Below, piece by piece: positions 8,501-15,708 of a stretch of DNA of 64,000 bases; within the stretch, counting starts at the first letter, position 1; each line of letters opens with the position of its first letter. The notes under the pieces were generated by a model, which saw only the letters and a list, made by a program, of their open reading frames with translations, did no database searches and was not told where the DNA came from. The DNA comes from Paracoccaceae bacterium. GTDB taxonomy: Bacteria; Pseudomonadota; Alphaproteobacteria; Rhodobacterales; Rhodobacteraceae. The stretch lies in assembly GCA_022448245.1 (NCBI GenBank), contig JAKVCO010000006.1, forward strand, positions 310,001 to 374,000. Reading direction: 5' to 3'. Both the position numbers and the translations under genes were made by a program.

Positions 8501-9696
8501 ACAAAATTACTTCACCCCCACTGAGAACTCACGATGATGTTCTGGTAGCCTTGGCGGAGGCGATCGACATTCCAGATCATCTTTTCGAGAAAGCAACAAG
8601 CCGGTATCAAGCGATCGGTCGGCATCTTGAGCAGTCATCACTCAGTCAATATGCGCCTCAAATTTCCCCTCAGGGTTCGATGCTTCTGGGCACTGTCATT
8701 CGGCCGCTTGACGACACCGACGAGTTTGACATCGACTTGGTCTGTAAACTTGAAGCGAGCAAGAAAGACTTCACCCAGCAAGGCCTGAAAGCTTCTGTGG
8801 GTGAGGAGATCAAGGCTTACGCAAAGGCCAACTCCATGCAGAACCCTCCTGAGGAGGGAAAACGCTGTTGGACGTTAGTCTATAGCAAGGATGACAAATT
8901 TCACATGGACATCCTGCCTGCCTTGCCTGACCAAAATGGTTTCCGCGCCTTCTTGGAGAACAAAGGACACAGGCACGCGGCATCTCAAGCGCATCTCGTC
9001 GATCATGCAATTGCCATCACCGACCAGGAAGATGATAATTACGAGATCATTTCGGAGGACTGGCCGGTCAGTAATCCTAAGGGATTTGCGGTATGGTTCA
9101 GCACGAGGCACGCGCAGGAACTCGAGAGGCGCAAAAAGCTGCGAGTGAACGAAGGTGTCTACGCAAAGGTGGATGAGGTTCCAGACCACAAGGTCAAAAC
9201 GCCCTTGCAGCGAGCGATCCAACTTCTCAAACGCCATCGGGACTCGATGTATAAGGGGAGCGATGATGCGCCCATCTCCATCATCATCACAACCCTGGCT
9301 GCACACAGTTATGGAGGTGAAGACAAGCTTACAGATGCATTGAAAGCAATTCTGTTTGGCATGGAGGACCACATCAAAACTCGCAATGGGCAAAGGTGGG
9401 TTGAGAACCCTGTAAACCCGGAGGAGAACTTCGCAGACAAGTGGCCTAACCATCCTGAGCGTGAAAAGGCGTTTTATGAATGGCTGGCGGCGGCTCAGCG
9501 GGACTTCGGCCAATTTCTCAATGCGCCGATTTCAGCTGCTCCAGTGCCTTTCAAGAACGCCATGATGCAATCGACCTTTGCGAAGGTCGCAAACCGGATT
9601 GCAACTGTGGCAGCTGCTTCAGTGGCAACATCCCTGAAGGCTGAAGTTGACGCCTACGAAGAAACCGGACGTGATCATCAGCCTTGGGTATCCTGA
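8497..9696 (+). CDS. CBASS CD-NTase (cGAS/DncV-like nucleotidyltransferase)
   Basis: This 399-residue protein belongs to the polymerase-beta-like CD-NTase superfamily. The activation motif GS at residues 60-61 is followed by the metal-binding DID at 78-80, and a third acidic residue occurs in HMDIL (Asp138). These form the catalytic triad that makes cyclic di- or trinucleotides from NTPs. Its overlap with the phospholipase gene upstream and the E2-like gene downstream identifies it as the signal synthase of a CBASS operon. A phospholipase effector usually goes with a cyclic dinucleotide such as cGAMP, but the product and clade cannot be told from sequence alone. The C-terminus ends DHQPWVS, not in the Gly/Ala tail often targeted by Cap2 conjugation. 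Confidence 0.88.
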   Translation: MNKITSPPLRTHDDVLVALAEAIDIPDHLFEKATSRYQAIGRHLEQSSLSQYAPQISPQGSMLLGTVIRPLDDTDEFDIDLVCKLEASKKDFTQQGLKASVGEEIKAYAKANSMQNPPEEGKRCWTLVYSKDDKFHMDILPALPDQNGFRAFLENKGHRHAASQAHLVDHAIAITDQEDDNYEIISEDWPVSNPKGFAVWFSTRHAQELERRKKLRVNEGVYAKVDEVPDHKVKTPLQRAIQLLKRHRDSMYKGSDDAPISIIITTLAAHSYGGEDKLTDALKAILFGMEDHIKTRNGQRWVENPVNPEENFADKWPNHPEREKAFYEWLAAAQRDFGQFLNAPISAAPVPFKNAMMQSTFAKVANRIATVAAASVATSLKAEVDAYEETGRDHQPWVS

Positions 9697-10364
9697 AACA
9701 CGATTCAACTGTAGAGCTATACAATCAAGCTCGCCGCGCCTGTGCGCTACTGCAGCCTGATCTTGCCTGTTCCGTTAACGAAGGCCGAGTGATCATTGAG
9801 GGGACATTTCATGTTCCCTCATCAGACCCGCAACAAGCCGCATTGGGCCCGATCGCCTCGTATGGCATTCGCCTGGAGTTGTATGAGGGGCATCCTCAAA
9901 TTGAGCCAAAGCTCTTTGAAACTGCAGGAGCCTTCCCGCATGATTCAGACCATCATGTGAATTATGATGGGTCATGCTGTTTTGGCGTTTGGCAAGTGTT
10001 GCTTGCTGAACGTCCGAAGATGAAGGTTGCAGATCTTCTTGACGGGCCAATTAGAAGCTACTTCTTTGGGCAACATCATTTGAAGTGTGAGGGATCCTGG
10101 CCATTCGGCGAATTGAAACACGGGGGAGACGGACTCATTCAAGCCTATGCGAGATTTCTGGATTGTCCTGAGGACCCGAAAGTCATCAAGAGCCTCCTTA
10201 TTTTGCTCGGGCGTAAATGGAAACGGGATCGCCATCCTTGTCCATGTGGTAGCGGTTCGAAGGTGCGCGATTGTTGCCGAGCCCATCTCAACGCAGTTCC
10301 AACCAAGGTTCATTACAAAAGTGTGCGCCCAATGATGGAACGCTTCCAACTCTACTACACATAA
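9684..10364 (+). CDS. CBASS E2-like conjugation protein with C-terminal SEC-C zinc motif
   Basis: The protein has about 226 residues from a TTG start at 9684, overlapping the CD-NTase end by 13 bases. Residues 20-130 resemble prokaryotic E2 proteins: a YEGHPQIEP segment, then HHVNYDGSCCFGVW with candidate catalytic Cys98 or Cys99 and nearby His90/His91. The C-terminus carries a complete SEC-C motif, CPCGSGSK...CC..H (Cys186, Cys188, Cys197/198, His201). No E1 or JAB protease gene is present, so this is the E2-only (short type II) CBASS layout, in which the E2 is thought to modify or prime the CD-NTase. The SEC-C tail is noteworthy and could bind zinc and recruit a partner. The start codon is weakly supported. 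Confidence 0.8.
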   Translation: MGILKHDSTVELYNQARRACALLQPDLACSVNEGRVIIEGTFHVPSSDPQQAALGPIASYGIRLELYEGHPQIEPKLFETAGAFPHDSDHHVNYDGSCCFGVWQVLLAERPKMKVADLLDGPIRSYFFGQHHLKCEGSWPFGELKHGGDGLIQAYARFLDCPEDPKVIKSLLILLGRKWKRDRHPCPCGSGSKVRDCCRAHLNAVPTKVHYKSVRPMMERFQLYYT

Positions 10365-10366
10365 AA

Positions 10367-10400
10367 CATGGCCCCGCTGAATACAGCGGGGCCATGTCCC
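10367..10400 (-). terminator. Strong hairpin terminator between the CBASS operon and a convergent host gene
   Basis: A near-perfect hairpin has 14-bp arms ACATGGCCCCGCTG and CAGCGGGGCCATGT around an AATA loop. On the minus strand the stem is followed by TTTTATG, so it looks like a Rho-independent terminator for the gene ending at 10444. It lies three bases after the E2 stop codon and may also end CBASS transcription. Confidence 0.8.
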
Positions 10401-10435
10401 AAAATCCGGAATGCGCCATGCCTAGGGCGCGCCCT
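10393..10435 (-). repeat. Right copy of the inverted repeat flanking the defence island
   Basis: Read on the minus strand this 43-bp segment matches 4610-4651, including the 13-base core TGGCGCATTCCGG (plus-strand 10406-10418). It starts nine bases beyond the stop of the minus-strand gene at 10444, and overlaps the terminator hairpin by a few bases. It marks the right limit of the A/T-richer DNA. Confidence 0.65.
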
Positions 10436-10443
10436 TTTTCTTT

Positions 10444-10629
10444 TCAGCCCGCGCCTTGGAGCGGCACGAAGCCGAGAATCAGCAGGCATCCACCGGCCAA
10501 AACACCGAAGACCCAAAGCTGCCAACGCGGGCCTTCGGCTTTCCAAACGGCGCGGTAACGCATGCCGCTGAGGCAGGCGATGGTGAACAGCACCACCGCG
10601 ACGGCAGGGGTCAGCATGAAATCGGCCAT
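10444..10629 (-). CDS. Small two-helix membrane protein
   Basis: This is a 61-residue protein with two hydrophobic segments (about residues 6-24 and 38-56) joined by a basic loop (GMRYRAVWKAEGPRW). The family was not recognised. GC-rich codon use matches the host chromosome, so it marks the right flank of the island. It is divergent from the CBS gene, with about 87 bases between the starts, and ends just before the repeat and terminator described at 10367-10435. Confidence 0.7.
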   Translation of the reverse strand: MADFMLTPAVAVVLFTIACLSGMRYRAVWKAEGPRWQLWVFGVLAGGCLLILGFVPLQGAG

Positions 10630-10716
10630 AGAATCTGCGGGGTTCCCAAAAAGGCGTGTCGTCGTCTACGCTTCCTTCCACAGCAACTAAACCGAGACAA
10701 CCGGGAGGTCCGCCAC

Positions 10717-11238
10717 ATGCCAGCCAGTTTCCGTCCACCAATCCGCGGCGACAAAGCGTCCAAACGCACCGTTAGCCAGACCGCAGCGTCGAACCTCCGT
10801 CAGGAAGACGGAACGGTTGGGCAACTTCTGGAAGGCAAATCGAGCGGCGTGATCTCCATTAGTCCCACAGAGACACTAGCAAATGCCGTTAAAACACTGG
10901 CCGAAAAGCGCATCGGTGCACTTTTAGTGACAGACGAGACAGGCGCCCTCGTTGGTATCCTCTCTGAGCGCGATATCGTGCGCAAACTCGCCTCGACACC
11001 GGGCCAGACGCTGCCGCAAACGGTAGCCGAGAATATGACGCCAAAGGTCGTCACCTGCGAGAAATCGGATTCGATGGTGGATGTGCTGCGGCGCATGACC
11101 GAAGGCCGATTCCGCCACATGCCAGTTGTCGAAGACGGACGCCCTACGGGCATGGTCACCATTGGTGACGTTGTTCAGTTCCGCCTCGCAGAGGTCGAAC
11201 AGGAAGCCCTGCAACTCAAGCAGATGATCGTCGGCTAG
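10717..11238 (+). CDS. Tandem CBS-domain protein
   Basis: This is a 173-residue protein. After a 30-residue N-terminal tail it has two CBS modules (about residues 32-95 and 100-160), shown by VISISPTETLANAVKTL, IGALLVTDETG and the second copy RFRHMPVVEDGRPTGMVTIGD. CBS pairs bind adenosine nucleotides and usually sense energy state; stand-alone forms are often called inosine-monophosphate-dehydrogenase-related but have no catalytic domain. The start is well supported by GGGAGG eight bases upstream. The partner protein is not evident from the neighbours. Confidence 0.88.
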   Translation: MPASFRPPIRGDKASKRTVSQTAASNLRQEDGTVGQLLEGKSSGVISISPTETLANAVKTLAEKRIGALLVTDETGALVGILSERDIVRKLASTPGQTLPQTVAENMTPKVVTCEKSDSMVDVLRRMTEGRFRHMPVVEDGRPTGMVTIGDVVQFRLAEVEQEALQLKQMIVG

Positions 11239-11346
11239 CCCCCTCGGGTCTGCCATAGACTTGCTCGAAAGGCCTTTTTCGGAGAGGTTTGATCGCCTGG
11301 CTCACATGCCCAGCGTTCAACCTCAAAGGCGCGCGGAGGCCCCGTC

Positions 11347-11864
11347 ATGACGGGCTACATTCATCATCAAGGTTGCGACGGCACACCCGAAGGCAACGAG
11401 CGGCGTGTCGCGGACATGGGCTACTCCGTTCGGGAAAGCACCTTTCTGGAGCTCATGCGCTTTTATTTGCTGACGTTCACGGACCCGGGCTCGCATGGGT
11501 GGATGCAGGCCGGATCCCTCGCTTCAGCGCATTTCGGTCCCAACTTGGCCCCGAGAATCGCCCATGAGCTCTTGGGCGCGGTGAACGCGGTGCGGCTGTT
11601 AAGGTCATCGCCTCTCGAGTTTTCGCACCCCGGTTGTCCCGGGTGCTTTGCGAGGCAGAACGGCATTTTATGGGCGCGCTCGTAAGCACTTTACGCGGTC
11701 AAAGGAGCGCCGCCCACGCCTACGCCATGCTTCTGTGTGAAGGGGATGATTCCAGCGACTTCCTTGCTGCGTTGGAAGAAATGCGACTGCTCTTGGCATC
11801 AATCCCTGAGATCGTGCGGGCTCCGGCAACGCCCACAATGGCGGCAGATCGCGCAGGATACTGA
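11347..11864 (+). pseudogene. Frameshifted gene of unknown function
   Basis: Two overlapping frames appear to be one gene broken by a missing base near 11640. The first starts at ATG 11347 with GGAGG seven bases upstream and reads to HPGCPGC; its last residues then lose coding character. The second frame continues with CEAERHFMGALVSTLRG and AYAMLLCEGDDSSDFLAALEEM to 11864. Together they would give about 171 residues. From memory this resembles a conserved hypothetical Rhodobacteraceae protein with a Cys-rich NP.CP.C site in the middle, which is where the break falls. It may be a true pseudogene or a sequencing error in CCCGGGTGCTTTG. Confidence 0.55.
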
Positions 11865-11938
11865 ATTCCCGCAATTGACGCTTCCTACGAATCGGCTAAG
11901 CGCGAAATCACTGTTTCCCGAACCAAATGGAGGCGCTC

Positions 11939-13543
11939 ATGGCGAGCGATTGGTGGCGCGGCGCGGTGATCTATCAGATCTACCCGCGCTCGTTTCAGGA
12001 CGACAATGGTGACGGTGTCGGCGATCTGGCCGGTATTACGCGCCGATTGGATCACGTGGCCGAACTCGGCGCTGACGCAATCTGGCTGTCCCCCTTCTTC
12101 CCGTCGCCCATGAAAGACATGGGCTATGACGTGGCCGACTACCGAGGCGTGGACCCGCTTTTTGGATCGCTCCAGGATTTCGACGCGCTCTTGGCCCACG
12201 CGCACGAGCTTGGCCTGAAGGTCATCATCGATCAAGTGCTGTCGCATTCCTCCGACCAGCATGAGTGGTTCAAGGAATCGCGGACCTCTCGCGACAACCC
12301 CAAAGCCGATTGGTACGTCTGGGCCGATCCCTCTGAGGACGGCACGCCGCCCAACAACTGGCAGTCCGTCTTTGGTGGCGCAGCCTGGGAATGGGAGCCG
12401 CGGCGCCATCAGTATTTTTTGCACAACTTCCTGACGGAGCAGCCGGACCTCAACCTCTGGAACCCGGAGGTGCAGGACGCTCTTCTGGGCGAGGTGCAGT
12501 TCTGGCTGGACCGCGGCGTCGATGGTTTCCGCCTCGATGTGGCGAATTTCTACTTCCACGACATCCGGTTGCGGAACAACCCGCCTGCCCCGGCCGAAGA
12601 CCGTGCCCAGGCGTCTGAGACCTATGGCCATCAGCAGCACATCCACGACAAGAACCAACCGGAGGTCATCGCTTTCCTTACGCGTCTGCGCAAGCTCACG
12701 GATCGCTACGACGACACGATGGTCGTAGGCGAAATCTCGGAGACCGGCGACAAAGCGCTGGAGCTTATGGGAGACTACACCGCAGGCCCTGACCGGCTCC
12801 ACATGGCCTATTCGTTCGAGCTCCTCGGGCCAAACTTTAGCGCGGGCCACTTCCGCCGCAACGTGGAGCAGTTCTTTGCTGCTGCGCCAGACAGTTGGCC
12901 CTGCTGGTCCTTCTCGAACCATGACTGCGTACGCCATGTCAGCCGCTGGGCGGACCATGGCGCCTCGTCCGACGCGCTCGCCCGCCAGTCGATCGCGCTT
13001 CTCTGCGCGCTCGAAGGCAATGTGGGCCTCTATCAGGGCGAAGAGCTCGGCCAGTTGGAAAGCGACATGGAGTATCACGAGCTCACCGATCCGCCGGGCC
13101 TGCGCTTTTGGCCTGAGGTTAAGGGTCGCGATGGGTGCCGCACGCCCATGGTGTGGGAAGCGGATGCGCAAAATGCTGGCTTCTCCGAGGCAACCCCTTG
13201 GCTGCCTGTGAAGGCACCGCAGCAGGCACGTTCAGTGGATGCGCAGGAGGCTGCCAACGACAGCGTGCTTCACGCTTACCGCGAATCCCTCAGCTTCCGC
13301 CGTTCTTCAGAGGCTATGCGCAGGGGGCGCACAACGTTCCTTGACGCGCCCGAACCTATCCTCGCGTTCCGGCGTGGCGAAGACCAGACCTGCATCTTCA
13401 ACCTCTCGCCCGAGCCCGTTGTGGTGCGCCTGGCAGGGCCCGCCGAGATAACAGGGCCCAGCGCATGTGCGCTTGAGGATGGCACGCTCAACCTGCCGGG
13501 GAACGGCTTTGCCTACCTGACGGGCGCGCCGACGTTCGCTTGA
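11939..13543 (+). CDS. Alpha-glucosidase, glycoside hydrolase family 13
   Basis: This 534-residue protein is a GH13 alpha-glucosidase/oligo-1,6-glucosidase that removes alpha-linked glucose from oligosaccharides. Conserved regions are visible: GAVIYQIYPRSFQD at the N-terminus, DQVLSHSSDQH (region I), DGFRLDVANF with the nucleophile Asp (region II), VVGEIS with the acid/base Glu (region III) and SNHDCVR (region IV). I chose ATG 11939 because GGAGG lies five bases upstream; the ATG at 11927 overlaps that site. No signal peptide is present, so it acts in the cytoplasm, presumably on imported sugars. No sugar transporter is adjacent. Confidence 0.93.
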   Translation: MASDWWRGAVIYQIYPRSFQDDNGDGVGDLAGITRRLDHVAELGADAIWLSPFFPSPMKDMGYDVADYRGVDPLFGSLQDFDALLAHAHELGLKVIIDQVLSHSSDQHEWFKESRTSRDNPKADWYVWADPSEDGTPPNNWQSVFGGAAWEWEPRRHQYFLHNFLTEQPDLNLWNPEVQDALLGEVQFWLDRGVDGFRLDVANFYFHDIRLRNNPPAPAEDRAQASETYGHQQHIHDKNQPEVIAFLTRLRKLTDRYDDTMVVGEISETGDKALELMGDYTAGPDRLHMAYSFELLGPNFSAGHFRRNVEQFFAAAPDSWPCWSFSNHDCVRHVSRWADHGASSDALARQSIALLCALEGNVGLYQGEELGQLESDMEYHELTDPPGLRFWPEVKGRDGCRTPMVWEADAQNAGFSEATPWLPVKAPQQARSVDAQEAANDSVLHAYRESLSFRRSSEAMRRGRTTFLDAPEPILAFRRGEDQTCIFNLSPEPVVVRLAGPAEITGPSACALEDGTLNLPGNGFAYLTGAPTFA

Positions 13544-13575
13544 CCGGCCGGAATCAGCGCGGATAGCGTGCCGGG

Positions 13576-14250
13576 ATGAAATTGATGGTCGTCGAAGATG
13601 ATGCGGAAACGCGTGACTACCTCGCCCGCGGGTTGGGCGAGGCCGGCTTTGCCGTAACGGCGTTTGCCGAACCGCGCGCGGCGATGCTCGATCTCGCGGC
13701 GCATAGCTATGATGCTATCGTGCTGGACCGGATGATGCCCGGCATGGACGGGATCGACGTGCTGAAACTCATGCGCGGGGCGCAGATCACGACGCCTGTC
13801 ATCATGCTCACCGCGCGCTCGGCTATTGATGACCGCGTGGCGGGCCTCGAGGCCGGCGCCGACGACTACCTCGTGAAACCCTTCGCGCTGAGCGAGCTTG
13901 TCGCGCGCCTGAAAACCATCGCCCGGCGCCCGGCGATGGCCGAACCGGAGGCTGATCTGACGCTAGGCGATATCCGCCTCGACCGCCTCAAGCGCGAGGC
14001 CACGCGCGCGGGGGAACTGCTCGACCTTTCTCCGCTTGAATTCAAACTCCTCGAATTCATGCTTCAGAACCCGGGCACCGTGGTGACAAAAACCATGCTT
14101 CTCGAGAAAGTCTGGGGCTATCGGTTCGACCCGAAGACCTCGCTCGTGCAAACCCACATGAGCCGCCTGCGCGCCAAGGTGGATAAGCCCTTTGAGCACG
14201 AGATGATCCGTACCGTGCGCGGCTCAGGATATGTGATCGATGCGCCGTAG
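13576..14250 (+). CDS. OmpR/PhoB-type response regulator
   Basis: This 224-residue protein has an N-terminal receiver domain (EDD at residues 7-9, phosphoacceptor Asp51 in VLDRMMPGMDG, switch Thr in MLTARS, Lys in LVKPF). It also has a C-terminal winged helix (DLSPLEFKLLEFML to RGSGYVID). It is a DNA-binding transcription factor controlled by the kinase encoded next, whose start lies inside its last codons. The signal and targets are unknown. The next genes downstream encode secreted DUF1800/DUF1501 proteins, which are possible targets. Confidence 0.94.
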   Translation: MKLMVVEDDAETRDYLARGLGEAGFAVTAFAEPRAAMLDLAAHSYDAIVLDRMMPGMDGIDVLKLMRGAQITTPVIMLTARSAIDDRVAGLEAGADDYLVKPFALSELVARLKTIARRPAMAEPEADLTLGDIRLDRLKREATRAGELLDLSPLEFKLLEFMLQNPGTVVTKTMLLEKVWGYRFDPKTSLVQTHMSRLRAKVDKPFEHEMIRTVRGSGYVIDAP

Positions 14251-15604
14251 CGTCGTCAGATCCACTACCTTCGCCCGCGTTCTGCGCGCGTTTGGGATCT
14301 TTGTCCTGATCGCGCTCGGCGTGCTTTGGGCGCTGACGCTCTTGTGGCGCGCCAATCTCGCCTCGACGGAATGGCAGCTTCTCGAGGCAGAGGTCGCCTG
14401 GATCGAGGCCGACATAACGGAGAATGGTATCGAAGACTTCCTCGATGCCTATGCCGGTGACGAACGAATCTGGGAGGACGACTTCCTTTATGAGCCGCTC
14501 GAAGAAGGCAGCTTCATCTACGCTTTCCGTGACGAAGAAGACGAACTTCTTGCGGGTTACGGCGATCTCTACCCCACTGATTTGAAAGCAGGGGCCGAGC
14601 TGTTCCATCCGGAGATCGACGTGCCCATCCGTGGCGTGAAGTTCGGCTACGATGGCGGCTACGCCGTGACTGCCCGGTTTGAGCCGGACGAACGCAGCGA
14701 CATCCTCGCCTTTGCGCAATTTGGCACCTTCGCGCTTTTCCTCATCGGCCTGCCTTTGGCGCTCTTCGTCGGTTATTTCCTGAGCCGCGACGTGCTGCGC
14801 CGGATCGAGGTGATCTCGGCCACCACAGCCGCTATCGCGGAGGGTGACATGGCCCGCCGCGCCCCCGAGACGGGCCAAAACGATGAATTCGATCGTCTTG
14901 CAGGTGGCATCAACCACATGCTGGGCGCCTTGGCGCAGCTGAATGCCAATATCGAAGCGGTTTCCGTTGGCGTCGCCCATGATCTGAAGACGCCGCTGGC
15001 CAATATCGGCGGGCGCCTTGAGCTGATGGAGCGTGATGCAGGTGACCCTGCCGCGCTGCAGGGCCACATCGAGGCCGCTCAAGATTACCTCGATGAGCTG
15101 CTGCGCATTTTCGAGGCCCTCCTGCGCTTGGGAGAAGTCGAAAGCGGTCGTCGCAAGGCAGCCTTCGCGCCGCTCGACCTCTCCGAGATCGTGGCCAACA
15201 TGGGCGAAGCCTATGCCCCGGTATTCGAGGATGCCCAGAAGTCGCTGGAGGTCAGCGTGGCGCCTGGCGTGGCGCTCGATGGGGATCGCGAACTGCTGGA
15301 GCAGATGCTGTCAAACCTCCTCGAAAACGCGCTGGAGCATTCGCGCGATGCCGCTCAGGTCCAGCTGACGCTGAGCGCCTCGGCCCTGACGATCGGTGAC
15401 GACGGTCCCGGCATTCCACCCGCCCACCATTCCCGCATCTTCGAACGCTTCTACCGCGCGGATTCGAGCCGTACGAACCCGGGCTCGGGCCTTGGCCTCG
15501 CGCTCGTTAAATCCATTGCTGATCTGCACGCGATGACGATCACATTGGACACGCGCGCCAAGGGCGCTGTTTTCAGCATCGCGCTGCCGCCCTCCCAAGG
15601 CTGA
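14240..15604 (+). CDS. Membrane sensor histidine kinase
   Basis: This 454-residue kinase has two transmembrane helices (about residues 17-37 and 158-181) around a roughly 120-residue periplasmic sensor that is rich in Asp and Glu (ERIWEDDFLYEPLEEG). A HAMP linker follows, then the H-box with His247 in VAHDLKTPLAN. The N-box (NLLENALEHS) and the G-boxes (GDDGPGIP, GSGLGLALVK) complete the ATPase. The gene overlaps its response regulator by 11 bases. The acidic sensor could bind cations or cationic peptides, but this is a guess from composition. Confidence 0.94.
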   Translation: MRRSVVRSTTFARVLRAFGIFVLIALGVLWALTLLWRANLASTEWQLLEAEVAWIEADITENGIEDFLDAYAGDERIWEDDFLYEPLEEGSFIYAFRDEEDELLAGYGDLYPTDLKAGAELFHPEIDVPIRGVKFGYDGGYAVTARFEPDERSDILAFAQFGTFALFLIGLPLALFVGYFLSRDVLRRIEVISATTAAIAEGDMARRAPETGQNDEFDRLAGGINHMLGALAQLNANIEAVSVGVAHDLKTPLANIGGRLELMERDAGDPAALQGHIEAAQDYLDELLRIFEALLRLGEVESGRRKAAFAPLDLSEIVANMGEAYAPVFEDAQKSLEVSVAPGVALDGDRELLEQMLSNLLENALEHSRDAAQVQLTLSASALTIGDDGPGIPPAHHSRIFERFYRADSSRTNPGSGLGLALVKSIADLHAMTITLDTRAKGAVFSIALPPSQG

Positions 15605-15613
15605 TCCCCGAAC

Positions 15614-15629
15614 CATACAAAAACGTATG
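15614..15629. promoter_or_regulatory. Short inverted repeat before the DUF1800 gene
   Basis: CATAC and GTATG form 5-bp arms around AAAAAC, about 80 bases before the DUF1800 start and ten bases after the kinase stop. It could be an operator for the secreted-protein operon, possibly for the adjacent regulator. Only one copy was seen. Confidence 0.3.
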
Positions 15630-15708
15630 AAAGCGGGCGTGGTCTTGTAACACCGCTGCCCCGCGCGGGCGCATATGTCGATCTCCAGCAACAGACCGGA
15701 GATACAAG

